Assembly: GCF_026914185.1 (NCBI RefSeq)
Contig: NC_070571.1
Span: 3,906,001 to 3,970,000, forward strand
DNA from: Puccinia triticina
Lineage: Eukaryota > Basidiomycota > Pucciniomycetes > Pucciniales > Pucciniaceae
Direction: 5' to 3'
Length of the DNA: 64,000 nt
In this document: one piece after another, positions 46,499 to 58,633 of the stretch
Numbering within the stretch: the stretch's first letter is position 1
Layout of the letters: each line of letters starts with the position of its first letter
Translations under genes and position numbers: made by a program
The notes under the pieces: model-generated
Told to the model about the DNA's origin: nothing
Database searches by the model: none
The model's input: only the letters and a program-made list of their open reading frames with translations

Positions 46499-46877
46499 CA
46501 CACTCTGTTCTTCTCAGGCTGGTCAGTCTTCACCTCAAGGTTCCCCTCCCCATGATTTCTCACTACACAAAGTGAAATTCCATTGTTTTATTTAGAGTTC
46601 AGCCTTTGGCCCTCCTTGGGGTCCATCCCTCCAATACTGAGGATCCATTGGACCCTTGCACTTAAAGTCAGATCTGGCCAGGGCCCAGAAGTAGGTTTGT
46701 ATCAAAAGATTAATATGATCCCCAAACTGATGAAAATTTGCCTTGACCTGGGACACAAAAGGATGCGGAGAAAAATAGGAGCTGGAAGGCTCAGGAGATG
46801 ACGGCAGCAAGTATCAGCTTCTCACTAGATGCAGAAAGATGTTGAAGGGAACAAGGGATGAACACTGAAGTTCACAG

Positions 46878-48527
46878 TAATGAATGTCTCTGCGTACCCG
46901 CGGCCGGTACCGGCCACCCGTAGGCGGGTACCACCCGCACCCGCCCGTGAGTGCCGTGTACGGGTACGGGTGCCTGTTTTTTGGGCTAAACGGGTGCGGC
47001 ACCCGGGTACCCATCCAGGTACCGCCCCAGCTCACCGGGGTGGGGCGGGGCTTGGGTTTGGGCTCCTGCCGCAGTACACCCCGTTGGGGCTCCCGTCTCA
47101 GGTTGATATCTGCTCGCCATCGGGATATCCAGGTCTTGCATCCCTCTTTGGAACCAACCATGATGCCTCGCTCCCGCAACCAGCTCAGAACCCAATCCAA
47201 TCGCACGTCTTTGCCCGCAGATAATCCCCCCCAAAGAACAGGGCAGTCAAGATTCTAGAGCAGCAGATTCAACTCCGGCCAGAGCATTGACCGATGAGGA
47301 GGAGCTAGGTCAGTTTTGCTCTTGTTTGTGGTTTCCATCATTTTCCTGACCCCAAATTTTCTATAGTAAGAGCACAAAAAATAGCCAAAGCCGGCTTCAG
47401 TTCGAGCTACCAGTCATACCACCCACTGGAGCTTGAAGATAGTGAACAAATACTATAGCTTGACCGACGCCTCAATTATGTACCGCATAGCTATATGTAT
47501 GTTTGTTTCTCTATCTCACATTGTCTCATTTGATTTTGACTTATAAATATGTCTTTTTTCAGTGCTTCACCCGTCTTTTAAAGACGAGTATTTCAAATTG
47601 GCCAACTGGGAGCCCGAGTGGATATCCAAAGCAATTCGCCTGGCCCGTGATATGTGGGTATCACATTACAAGCCCCGACCAATTACTCCTACCTCCTCGG
47701 CACAAGCTTCGAGCTCAAAGGTTGGTCGTTTCCACTCATCTGACCTGTTTAAATCCGCTGATTGCCTTTATCACAGCCCAAGACCACTATGCTGGCCAAC
47801 CTTGGAAGTGCAGCGGCGGCCCGAGCGGGAGACCGCTCATCCGACCCATTTGACGTATGGCTAGGCGGGGGTCTTGTGCTCAATGGTACCGACCCTGTGA
47901 ATCCTCTTACGTGGTGGATTCAACAGAAACAGGCTGGTAATACACATGGGGGCCTCGTACATATGGCACTAGATGTTTTAAGCTGCCCAGGTGAGTTTCC
48001 GTTTATTATTCTCATCATCAACATCAAGTATCTGACATCTCTCGTCTTGAAATGTGCAGCAACATCTGTTGATGTTGAACGATCATTCAGCTTCGGTCGG
48101 GATTACATTTCAGCAAAAAGGCACCGACTCACGTCTACGTCCATAAGTAGAGGTGTGATGGTTGCCTTCTACTCGAAGAATAATAAGATCAAGGAAGGGA
48201 CCTTGAGCAAATAGAAACAGGCACTCAAGGACAACAGAAAGACCAAGCAGAAGCGCAAAATTCAAGTTGTTGATGTCGAAAATGAATGATGAGGTATAAT
48301 TAGCTTAAGTAGTAAATTAAAATATGTAATTTATTTTTTTATAGTTTTTTTATATTTTAAAGGCCCACTGGGGGCGTTTGAAGTGAGAAATAGTGACCAA
48401 GTACCGCCGGTGTACACGCCGCACCCGCCTGTGGGTGCCGTGTCCGGGTACGGGTGCGGCTTTTTTTGGTGGGGACGGGTGCAACACACGGGTGCAAGTG
48501 TACCCGTGTCCGCAGAGACATTCATTA
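46878..48527 (+). mobile_element. hAT transposon, second deleted copy, TSD GTTCACAG
   Basis: 1,650 bp with perfect 17-bp inverted ends TAATGAATGTCTCTGCG and 8-bp duplications GTTCACAG (46870-46877 and 48528-48535). Subterminal blocks are rich in GGGTACGGGTGC. It keeps only the C-terminal part of a transposase, the reverse of the copy at 26352. Confidence 0.92.
47562..48214 (+). pseudogene. hAT transposase C-terminal part (hATC dimerisation domain)
   Basis: Coding segments in more than one frame. HPSFKDEYFKLANWEPEWI lies at 47562 onward. PLTWWIQQ and GLVHMALDVLSCP lie near 47900-47990, then an intron of about 70 bp, then ATSVDVERSFSFGRDYISAKR at 48059 onward. This is the canonical hATC block. 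The BED finger and the first catalytic residues are missing and frames change, so it is inactive. Confidence 0.82.
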
Positions 48528-48539
48528 GTTCACAGACAA

Positions 48540-49595
48540 ACAGTCTTGTGACACTCAGGAGTGAGAGAAAGATATGGTTCCAATTCACTGAGGAAAGAAA
48601 CTCCTAGAACAACTCAGTATAGACTATATACAAGTTGTTAGTGTTATGGATTGAAGCATACTACATAATGAATATAAGCATATCTCAACAAAATAAATGG
48701 AGAAAGGACCAATGGTTCATAATTGCTTTTTGTATGCTTGGTTTAAGTAGACTAACAAAAAGCAGCCAACCAGTGGTTGGGAGAAAATTGAATAAAAGAC
48801 AAACTTGAATACAGACAAGTTTCATGTATATTATCTCTGAGACTACGCATGATAACATGTGTGACAACATATAATCTACTACTTAAGGTAAATGACTGGA
48901 CAACTTTGGCCGACAATTTGTTGGACACACTTTATCCAACGAGCTCAGCAGCCTGGGCCCAGCAAATAGAAGAACTCGTTGGACCAAGTGTGTCCAAAAA
49001 CTTGTTGGACAAAGTTGTACAAGGGGTTAGTTTATGCAGTGTCAGGTACACCACAGTTTCAGTTCCTGGGATGCAGCACGTTGGCTTGGCTGCACGGTCT
49101 GAAACAGGGCTGGCTTGACCTATCTGCCCTGTTTCAAACAGAGGAGATGGGTTGACAGCAGCAATGGGTCAGACTTGCATTATTCTGACCCATCTGAACC
49201 AAGTGTCATGCCAAGACAGCCAATGTACTATGTCAGCATTGCACTTAGGTAAACCATGGTAACACAAATTTTACAGGTGTGACCAACCTTGGCAAGCAGC
49301 CCAATGGTCTTGGAAGGTTGGGCCAGCCTGAACTACCCAAAGTCCAACAAGTTTGGTTCACACATATTTTGGGAGTTTTCAACCAAATTTGATGTTTGTT
49401 TGGGAGTTGTCCACCTAATCTTTTTCAATTATTCTTAATATTTCTCAATCTGTTTTTTGGGAATTGTCTGATGAAATTTGGTATTCATTGACACCTTCCC
49501 CCTGAATAACATTATTCATATAGCATTCTCAAAAATTTTGCATGCAACGCAAAAGGGAGTGGACAAATATAATGATAATTAAAGAGAAAAAATAA
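48540..49595. other. Intergenic with a hairpin at 48898-49020
   Basis: 48898-48945 and 48972-49020 are inverted copies (ACAACTTTG, GGACACACTT, CCAACGAG) and could be a small MITE. The region 49400-49570 recurs inverted at about 55735-55875. No gene. Confidence 0.6.
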
Positions 49596-49598
49596 TTA

Positions 49599-50988
49599 GG
49601 CCCTGTTTGGCTGCCGCATTATATGTCACTAGGGTTTAAGGGTGGCTCTGCCGCCCTGTGACCACTATTGCATATCATGTAGTTATACAATCAACCAAAA
49701 ACTGTCACTTTTTCCTTTCTTTTTCCCTCCATTTTATGGCACAACAGCAAAGGAGATCGGCATCACACTGAGATACAGTGAATGACCTCGTCTAACAAAT
49801 GCACCGGGCCAGTGACCGGTGAAAATGCGCGGATCTTGTTTGCTAGACTGGTTATGCATAAGCGGCTGAAATCTTTTGGCCAAGTAAAGGAAGAATAGAG
49901 GGGGTCGGAAGTAATGGCCCAACAAGCTACCTCTACCATTATTTCAACGCAAATGGAGGAGTTAGAAACAGACTCGACATTCAGAGTGCCATTGAATGAG
50001 GGCCACAACCTCCCAAAAATAGGATCCTCATTAGACCGCTGGAGGCAAATTTTACAGAGGGGATTGGAAAGATGGGAGGAAGGTGTTGGGCACAGAGCTT
50101 TGGTTGGGGAATAGAGATAGGTAATTTATTTGTCTTGCGTCGGGACATGGCGTAGATTTGATAGAAGAATTGATGAGCTGACTGTTGGGGAAGCCATTGA
50201 ATAGGACCGGGTGGTTGACTGATGAGAATGGTGGGGTTGGTTAGTCAGCTGTCTGCAAGAAGTTTATTGAGGAGGGGGGCATTTATAGGCCTATCCCGGT
50301 ATGTGGTCTGAGATTTCCGGAATTGGTGAACATCCTCTTCAAAGGAATTGGAGAGGCCCAGGCAATCATTGTTTCCCTGGACACCGTCCAGTGTCCCGGA
50401 AATGACAAACAGACTCTTTCTAAATGTTTGGGTCTCCGTTTCTGGGACCCAGTCTCAGCTTCCTGGAATTGGCAGACGTCTTCTCCGGGGTAGTGGCATA
50501 GGCCGCAGAAAGATGACATCCTGGGGAATTGGTGAACTTCCTCTTCCAAGGAATTGGCGAGGCCCAGGCAAACACTGTATCCCTCAACACGGCCCAGTGT
50601 CCCAAAAATGGTGAAAAAACTCTTTGTCAGTATTTGAGGTTCTGATTCCGGGACCCGGTTGCAGCTTCCCGGAAATGGCGAACATCCTCTTCCGGGATGG
50701 TGGCATGGGGCTCAGAGACATGATATCCTGGGATATGGTCATTTGCCGTTGAATAGTCTCAGTTTTAAGTTTCCCAGATTAGGAGATTGACCTCAGCTAC
50801 AATATGAAAATGGAATTTTCCGGTGGGCTTGTTGGTCCGCTTAATGTTAAACCGCTAATAAGTGGGAAAATTTATGACTTGCAACCCCCGGGGGTTTCAA
50901 AGTTTTGTTGGCCACGGGGGGTGAACTTCGGGTCGTGCTTCATAAATTCAACCATTTATGACGTATAACGCGGCAGCCAAACGGGGCC
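49599..50988. mobile_element. Harbinger/Pong-like non-autonomous element
   Basis: The ends read GGCCCTGTTTGGCTGCCGC and complement GGCCCCGTTTGGCTGCCGC. They are preceded by TTA and followed by TAA, close to the TWA duplication of PIF/Harbinger elements. The interior of 1.39 kb has no transposase I can recognise, only a tandem repeat at 50321-50730. Confidence 0.72.
50321..50730. repeat. Two-copy tandem repeat, about 204 bp unit
   Basis: GAATTGGTGAACATCCTCTTC at 50321 recurs as GAATTGGTGAACTTCCTCTTC at 50525, and similarity runs through the unit, including GGCCCAGGCAATCA and GATGACATCCTGGG blocks. Confidence 0.75.
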
Positions 50989-50991
50989 TAA

Positions 50992-51561
50992 ACAAACTGG
51001 AATCCCATAACAAATGGATTGAGTATTTCCCAACTGAGATATAGAAAATATAGAAAATGAAAATAAGTAGAGGCATTAGTGTAGCATAATGATAAATCAG
51101 CTTAAAAATGTTAGTGTAGCGTAGCACAGTGTAGAGGCTGATAAGCTGAACTGGGACTGAGACCAGCGGGCACGAGGCAGGACAAGTGAGTGATGTTTTT
51201 GGAAGGATGATTCATTTCACATCTGACTAGAGAAGCAAAACAAAAGAGAAAGAAGAAAATTAAAGAGATAGAGAACACAGGAGAAATAGAAAGAGCTACT
51301 ATACCTGAGACCAGCGGGAACAAGGCAGGTTGAGTGAGCAATGGTTGTGGAAGGATGAGAGAGGATTCTTTCCACGTCCGCTGGGCTCAGGTATACTACA
51401 TACATGTGAAATGATACATGAAACCTGGATGAAATGTGTAAAGCATAGAAGAAAGAAAACAAAACAAAAGCTGATAACAATAGCTCAACAGGGGCAGTAG
51501 TGTAGTGAGGTAATGTTGTAGTGTAACACAGAACAGAGGTGTTAGTGGAGCATAACACAGC
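50992..51561. other. Intergenic with short repeats
   Basis: Two related blocks (about 51140-51210 and 51300-51375) share CTGAGACCAGCGGG and TGGAAGGATGA. No gene. Confidence 0.5.
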
Positions 51562-51566
51562 TAAGA

Positions 51567-52534
51567 TGTGAGCCTGAGTCTCTAAAGTGACAGCAGGACA
51601 CAAGAAATGGGGGGGCAATAGTTGGATTTCTTGGGATAAAGAAAATACAACTATAAGAGATAAAGAGAAAGAGAGAGAGAAACCAAGCAGGATAAGAAAG
51701 AAGAAGAGTACTAGGTTATTCTAGTGGGAATGCACTTCCACTGGCAATGCTACTCTTCTGAAGAGTGCTGCTATTCTGAGCTAGAAAGAGCTACAGCTTC
51801 CTCTCAGGAGGGTATCTGGATCAGATAAGTTTAATCCAGCCACAGTTTTTTAGACTTCTCTCTGGACAGTCAAGGTTCTTAATGGGAAACCTGAGGGACA
51901 GCCCTGCAACCTAGATTTGAGGCAAAGGCCAAATGATAATAAGGGACAGCCCTGAGATCAAGATGGAGGCAAAGGCCTGTAGACGTGGAGGGACAGCCCT
52001 GTGATCAAGGAAGAGGCAAAGCAAGAAGAAAAAGCAGATCAAGCAAGACACAGAGTTGTACCTCTGAGATAAACAAGGTTCAGTGAAAGAGGTTACTTAC
52101 TGTCAATATCCTAGGCGCCTGTGACGGTAGGTATACTGGGAGTATAGTAGGCTCTTTGGTAGTGATCCTGGGGTTATCTGGGTGGTGGTTCTGGTGTGCT
52201 CGAGTCTGTAGATCCGCCTCAGGCAAGGGGGATCCTGACTACGAAAATTTTCACAGTTTGCTTATGTAATTTACATATGTACATGTGGTTTGGCGCGCCT
52301 GGTAGCGCTGACACGTCACAACTGCGCAAGTGCGCCACAACTCAATAACTCAGGGAAGGAGTATAGTTACAAGGAAGTGATAAGTTGTAACTAGGGTTAA
52401 ATTTGCATGAGGAAACAGAATATGGAGTCAAAACAAGGTTATCTCTTAAGATGAAAAAGATATAAAGTAATTTATATGTAACAAAGGTAGAACAGGCAGC
52501 TTTTAGGTCAGCTGTGATGACTCTAAGGCTGACA
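51567..52534 (+). mobile_element. Solo LTR D, TSD TAAGA
   Basis: 968 bp, same length as LTR B, flanked by TAAGA (51562-51566 and 52535-52539). It starts TGTGAGCCTGAGTCTC and ends GGCTGACA. Confidence 0.92.
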
Positions 52535-52539
52535 TAAGA

Positions 52540-53427
52540 GGTGGTAGCTATGGCAAGCCGCAAAACCAATACAATACATGTATAGGTATTTATTGATTTT
52601 TGCGTCCAATAAAATGTATTGATATTTTATCTGAAGACCAATACAATATGATCTGATACAAGAGGATTGGTTCACCAATACAATCTGATACTTGGTGTAT
52701 ATGTGGGTTCTATACTTTTTTTGATACAATACATGGTATTGAATTCTTATGTATAGAAAATCAATCACCATATTGACCAATACCGTATTGTATTGGATTA
52801 TTTCACCATTGGCACTACATTATAGCCGCCTCTCCACTGTTTTATGATGGCTCTAATATGTGTTACGCTGCCTCCACACTGTGTTATGATGCCTTGAAAT
52901 GTTTTATGCTCCACAATGTAACACCTTTAAGCTGTGTTACACTAGAGATGCAACAAGTAGAACCGGCTAACCGCAGCGGGTCCGGGTACCACCCGTTTTT
53001 CACCCAGAACAAACATGTGGACACAACTGGGCGGCCAGGGGCGGGTGCCCCAGTACTTTGGCGGGTCCTCCCACTAAAAAGAGAATATTTTCATTTCATG
53101 TGTATTAATATTACACAAGAAATGAAAGCTGATCCTCCTAATAACTGTTTCTCTCTGTTACAGCTTGCTAGGACTGATGAGGTGGATATTCTGCTGGTGG
53201 TGCTAGCCACCTACAGGCGGCTTTAGCCTCCACAAGATCTTTTGCTGTGTGATACGGGTTGTGTTGTCATACAGGGAGAGGGGAGGTTGTTGAGGGCTTG
53301 GTTTGATGTTGTTAAGTCTGGATATCCAGGTCTTGGATGACTGAAATAGGGGATATGTCATCCCCTGACCCCTAAAGATGACCATCATGATCTGGTTACC
53401 TGCGGCGGGCTCCAGGTAGCCACAAAG
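52540..53427. other. Intergenic, AATACAAT-rich then GC-rich element ends
   Basis: 52555-52810 is dense in CAATACAATA words in both orientations. 52940-53080 and 53390-53425 have GCGGG(T/C) words like hAT-type MITE ends. No gene supported. Confidence 0.5.
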
Positions 53428-54298
53428 GGTACAGTTGCGCAAGGCATCCTACCGTACAAGAAATCCCCCCGGGGACCCCCGTCCGGAATTCCAGGGTCTG
53501 AGTTTTGAATTTTTCCCGGTATTAATGACCGGTCATCAAGAGGTTTTATCCTCTTTGGTGGCTGGCTGACCGGTCATCAAGAGGTTTTACCCTCTTCAAT
53601 GACCGGCTGACCGGTCATCAAGAGGTTGTATCCTCTTTGATGGCCGGTCAGCCGGCCACCGAAGAGGATAAAACCTCTTGATGACCGGTCAGCTGGCCAT
53701 TGAGAGGGGTTGTATCTCCGTCGATGACCGGTCAGCCGGCCATCGAGAGGGGTTATATCCCTGTTGATGACCGGTCACAGCCGGCCATCGAGAGGGGTTG
53801 TATCCCTGTTGATGACCGGTCACAGACGGCCATCGAGAGGGGTTGTATCTTTGTTGATGACCGCGCAGCTGGCCATCAAAGAGGATAAACCCTCTTGATG
53901 ACCGGTCAGTTGGTCATCAAGAGGTTGTATCCTCGCCTCTGCGATCACCGGCTGACTGGTCATCACCGGGATCAGAGGTCCTCTGATGGTCTAATCTATG
54001 GTATTACAGGTGTAACACATAAATACATATGGCTTTAGCATATGTAAGCCCATAAATATGGCTTTACAGTATGTATTTGGGCCAGTGTCCATAATGTGAG
54101 CCCCCCCCCCAAAAAAAAAAAAAAATGGCTGGTCAGAAACCTTAGCCCTCATAGAACTGGAATCTACAACCTCCAAAGAGCTCAAAAATGTCATTTACAT
54201 GACATAATGCTCATATGCGGAGTTGTAGATCCGGCCCGCGTTTGAAATGTCTTTTTGCGGGCGAGGCTGTACGGTAGGATGCCTTGCGCAACTGTACC
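53428..54298. mobile_element. TIR element carrying a GACCGGTCA hairpin array
   Basis: Perfect inverted ends of about 30 bp, starting GGTACAGTTGCGCAAGGC on both sides. Most of the interior (53520-53970) is hairpin minisatellite. No transposase and no clear target duplication, so the superfamily is unknown. Confidence 0.8.
53520..53970. repeat. Hairpin minisatellite inside the TIR element
   Basis: Units of about 45-55 bp: GATGACCGGTCA(N)GCCGGCCATCGAGAGGGGTT and variants such as GACCGGTCATCAAGAGGTT. The core is shared with 5086-5757. Confidence 0.9.
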
Positions 54299-54445
54299 TG
54301 TCTGGCATCCCTATGTTACACTACACTAATGCCTATAGTTTTTCTGTTTTTTCTATATTTTCTGTATCTTTTTTGGTTGGGAAATACTGAATTCATTTGT
54401 TGTGCCAGCTTCAAGTTTGTTTAATTCTTCTTTCACTTCAATTAT

Positions 54446-55727
54446 CACCAGGAAAAAAAAGTAGTCACTTGATGGCAAGTGACATGACACAGCTTTGTTT
54501 TCAGCTCCAACACTGCTCCAACGCTGCTCCTCTCCACAAGCACATCTAGGGCTCACATTACAGGTGTCAGGATCAAAGCACTCAATGTGACAAAACCAGA
54601 TGATGCTCAGCTTTGGCCCTGGCCCAGCTGATGTTCAGCTTTTAACCTGGCTCAGCTGATGCTCAGTTGTTTCCCTGGCCCAGCTGATGCTCAGCTTTAG
54701 AACCGGCCACCTGATGATCATCTTTGGCCCTGGCACAGCTGATGCTCAGCCTTGGCTGTGGCTCAGCTGATGCTCAGCCTTGGCTGTGGCCAGCCTTGGC
54801 TGTGGCTCAGCTGATGCTCAGCCTTGGCTGTGGCTCAGCTGATGCTCAGCCTTGGCTGTGGCTCAGCTGATGCTCAGCCTTGGCTGTGGCTCAGCTGATG
54901 CTCAGCCTTGGCTGTGGCTCAGCTGATGCTCAGCCTTGGCTGTGGCTCAGCTGATGCTCAGCCTTGGCTGTGGCTCAGCTGATGCTCAGCCTTGGCTGTG
55001 GCTCAGCTGATGCTCAGCCTTGGCTGTGGCTCAGCTGATGCTCAGCCTTGGCTGTGGCTCAGCTGATGCTCAGCCTTGGCTGTGGCTCAGCTAATGCTCA
55101 GCGGCTGTGGCTCAGCTGATGCTCAGCGGCTGTGGCTCAGCTGATGCTCAGCGGCTGTGGCTCAGCTGATGCTCAGCGGCTGTGGCTCAGCTGATGCTCA
55201 GCTTTGGCCCTAGAATAGCTGATTTTCAGCTCTGGTTCTGTCCAAGCTGATTCCCATCTTTTTCCCTGGCCTGGCTCAGCTGATACTCAGAAAGCTGAGC
55301 ATCAGCTAGCCAGCTGGCCCAGTACTGGGTCAAAGATGAGCATCAGCTGGGACAGGATTAGGAAAATGCTGAGCAAGGAATGCTACAAATCTGAGCATCA
55401 GCTGCACCAGGACTAGTACAAAGCTGAGCATCACTTGGGCAAGGACTAGCCAAAAGGCTTTATTCCAATTCTGAGAGTGAGCTGCGTGAAACAGCTGAGT
55501 ATGAGCTGGGCAAAAAAGCTGAGTATGAGCTGGGTACCAAAGGGCAGAACTGAGGATCAGTTGGGCTCATAAAAAACTGAACAGGACCTCCTTGGTAAAT
55601 TTTGGAAGTTGAGGAGATGGTTGGGAGATTGGGGTATATAGTGGATAGATGGTGGGTAGCTGGCTGGAGCTGGTGTGATGTCACATGTCATCAACTGACT
55701 ATTTTATTTTCCTGGTGTATCATCATA
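54446..55727. mobile_element. CACTA-like TIR element, copy 2, TSD TAT
   Basis: Inverted ends CACCAGGAAAA as in copy 1 (30371-31919). TAT flanks both ends (54443-54445 and 55728-55730). It lacks the nested 669-bp insertion of copy 1 but has an expanded minisatellite. Confidence 0.85.
54597..55560. repeat. 28-bp minisatellite GCTGATGCTCAGCCTTGGCTGTGGCTCA
   Basis: About a dozen near-identical units between 54750 and 55095, then shorter GCTGATGCTCAGCGGCTGTG units to 55200. After that the orientation inverts to GCTGAGCATCAGCT. The central homogeneity indicates recent expansion. Confidence 0.92.
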
Positions 55728-55730
55728 TTT

Positions 55731-58633
55731 TTCCACTCCCTTTTGGGGTGCATGCAAAATTTGTGACAATGCTAAATAATGTTATTCAGGGGGAAAGGAG
55801 TCATTGAATCCCAAAGTTCATCAGACAATTGCCAAAAAAACAGATGGAGAAATATTAAAACAAATTGAAAACAATTAGGCAGTGTGAGAATGAAGTTTGA
55901 TCAGTGGGTAGAAATTTCCACTAGCCGCCTTCTTCAAGAATATATATGTCCGGGCTGAGTGATTATCAGTGTCTTGGGCACTGCTACTATCTGCTAGCCT
56001 TCAGCGCTCCTCAATGAGCCTGATCTATAGCATAATAATCCGCAAGTGAATAAAGCTCTGCACTCCGCAAAATACTCTTGTACGTCCGTAAGCGTAAGTA
56101 CAATGATGAGTAGTAAGTAGTATAATAGAAAAGAAAAGAGAAGAGAAACCGTGAAACTCCACCCCCTTCCTTCCCTCCAAGCAATTTGCCTTTCCCACCC
56201 AATCCCGCAGATCTGACACTTTCCTGCACTAGTACTTCAGCTCAGCCCGCTTTCCTGCACGTCATCATCCCAGACTCTGCTCCTCTCCGACGCTTGACCT
56301 ATCACGCCCTCTGTCTAGCCCCCGTCAGTCAGTCTTTTGCCTCCACCCCCTGGTGGAACCCGCTTTGGCTGCCTTGGCTCATCTGCTGACGCGCCGCTGC
56401 TACCAGTCCACAAGTGTAGTCTGCCACATTCCAGTCCTGTCTTTCTTCTCTGGTCCGCCTATCCAATCCGCAATCCAAAATTGGCAATCCATGCATTCCA
56501 TCTGTGCCCAACTTTCCGTAAGCTTTCTTAGTGTGCTTTCTGACATCATCCTCAGTGCTTATGGCATTTGAATGCGCTCTTTGCATTCCCTCCTGCGCTA
56601 TCTCCAAGTGGACATTCTACCATGCTTGCCTATATAAATCACCACAGCGGACAACTCCCAATCGTCCAACAAATTTTGTTGAAAGCTCCAAAAATATGTG
56701 TGACTCAAAAAGGGGTCTGTTTCAGCATTGGGGAGGGTTCAGTGGCTCTGCAAGAAGTAGACAAAATTTTGGGATTTGTTTTTCCAAGCCTCTAGTCAAT
56801 ATCTGACTATTTTATACCACTATGGTCAAGTTTCTTAGCCTTGGTAGAATGGGTTAACAAGTTGTGTTTACCAGCCATTTACCAATTTTGGTGGACTTCT
56901 TGTCAGCCTCCGTGATGCCAAGGACTACTCTTTCTAGCTACAGGCGGTGCAAAACTTCTACAAAAGAGTATAAAACTCTGGGACAAAAGTCCAAGGGATA
57001 ATTCCAATGATATATTGGTAATTATGGCGTAAAAATATATAAGAAAAATGGCGTAATTATATTAATAAACTTAATATAATTAAATAAAGAGGGGCCTGAT
57101 AAAATCAGGGGTGTTTAATCCCCCAAAAGTACACACTGGGGCCTGTGAACAGGGGTGGTTTAAATCCCAGTAAGGAATGGCGGAGAATCTCAAGAGAAGG
57201 GGTTTAGACTTACTAGTACTAAGCCCTTCAAGTCTTGAGGTTCTTCAGGGTAGAAACTGGGCAGTTGAAAGCGCTTGAAGAGGTTGATTCTGAAGGCTGG
57301 ATGGACACTGGGCAGTTTCTGGCGAAATAATGAGGCTAAAAATAACTACTAAAGGTCTTACCAGGCTGGAAACAGGCTATTGAGCACATGTTGAAGGCGG
57401 GTAAAATATAATAGTGTAAATAAGCATGTAGAATCCCCTTTTGGGCGGAGAAAGAGCCCTTTTTATAGCCTAGTCAGGCCTCCAGGGGCGCCCAGGGGAC
57501 ATGGGGACACTTGTGGGCGCATTCTGAGGCAATTTGGTTGCGCTAGAAGGCGCTGTTGGTCGTGGAACCTTGGGGCTTGGATACAAGGGTTGCCAAGGAC
57601 CATTTACAGAGGTTCTGCGTGTTTTTACACATGCCTTACACGTCATAGGGGCTGGTTTGGGGGTTCTGTGACGCACATTTCCGTGGAAATGTGCCACAGA
57701 AGGTACTAGAACTGGCTTCTGTGCACTTGTACATGTGCAAGCAGTGCTTTATACATGTTCTGGAGGCGCTCATTAAATGCTTCAGTTCATTTGACCCCTT
57801 CTACATATTTACTACAGTTGTCATTTACGTGTAATGAGGCTTGGGAGAAGCTAGGGCGCTTTCTAGTCTCTCCTGTGCACGCTGCAAGAGTCCTTTTCAG
57901 TCTAGAATGTTTTTATATTGAATGATGTGGTAATTACATCTTGTTTGGTGATTAATTACATGTGTACAAGACATATAACACATGTAATATTGCTATTGGG
58001 GCGTATTCTGGCCCATTCTCACTTACTGGTAGCCTGAGCGCTTTGGTTGCGGGCTAGTTTATGCATTATGCATATATGTACACCATGCGCGCGGGCTTGA
58101 GCTCTAGGCAACAGAGCACGCGGGCTTGGGTGCGCCACGCAACAAATAAAGCCATCTTTTAAACTATACACAACACCTCAGTTACGTCACTGAAACTGGG
58201 TGTAAACATATGTACTTATATATATATATGCATACAAGTGCATTCACGCGGGGCGTGATGCACTTGCTTAAACTTTGAAGTTAGTTTTACACAAGGAAGG
58301 GATAATAATTAAGGGTACGTGTAAGTGAGGTACCCTAGGTTATTTTACCCGTAGAATCAGAATCTTCTATAATATTTTACTTATTGATTACACAAAGCTA
58401 AGTAATCAATTATTTACATATGTATTTAATGTTTTTTGTGTAGTTTTACATATGTAAGAGTAATAATGTCTCTTTCATATGTAAAACCACTTTTTCTATT
58501 TTCATGTTTATCTTGTCACAGTGGCTCTGCCATAGTAGCCAGCTGACACTTCTCATGGTAGGTACTTGACTGTAGTAGTACATACAAGTAGAAGGAAAAT
58601 AGGGAGGGTCTTCACTGTGAGATTTGGAGCATT
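55731..58633. other. Long intergenic stretch, no supported gene
   Basis: 55735-55875 is an inverted copy of about 49400-49570. 56010-56110 shares CCGCAA words with 33206-33440. From 57000 to 58560 the sequence is AT-rich with scattered TATATA runs and no frame over about 75 codons that looks real. Confidence 0.5.

Noticed and set aside
47102..47258. Overlapping frames in the GC-rich left part of the second hAT copy
   Set aside because: They translate the subterminal GC-rich repeat and are open in several frames.
53700..53888. 62-codon repetitive peptide frame (VDDRSQPAIERG repeats)
   Set aside because: Direct translation of the hairpin minisatellite, with no start context or introns.
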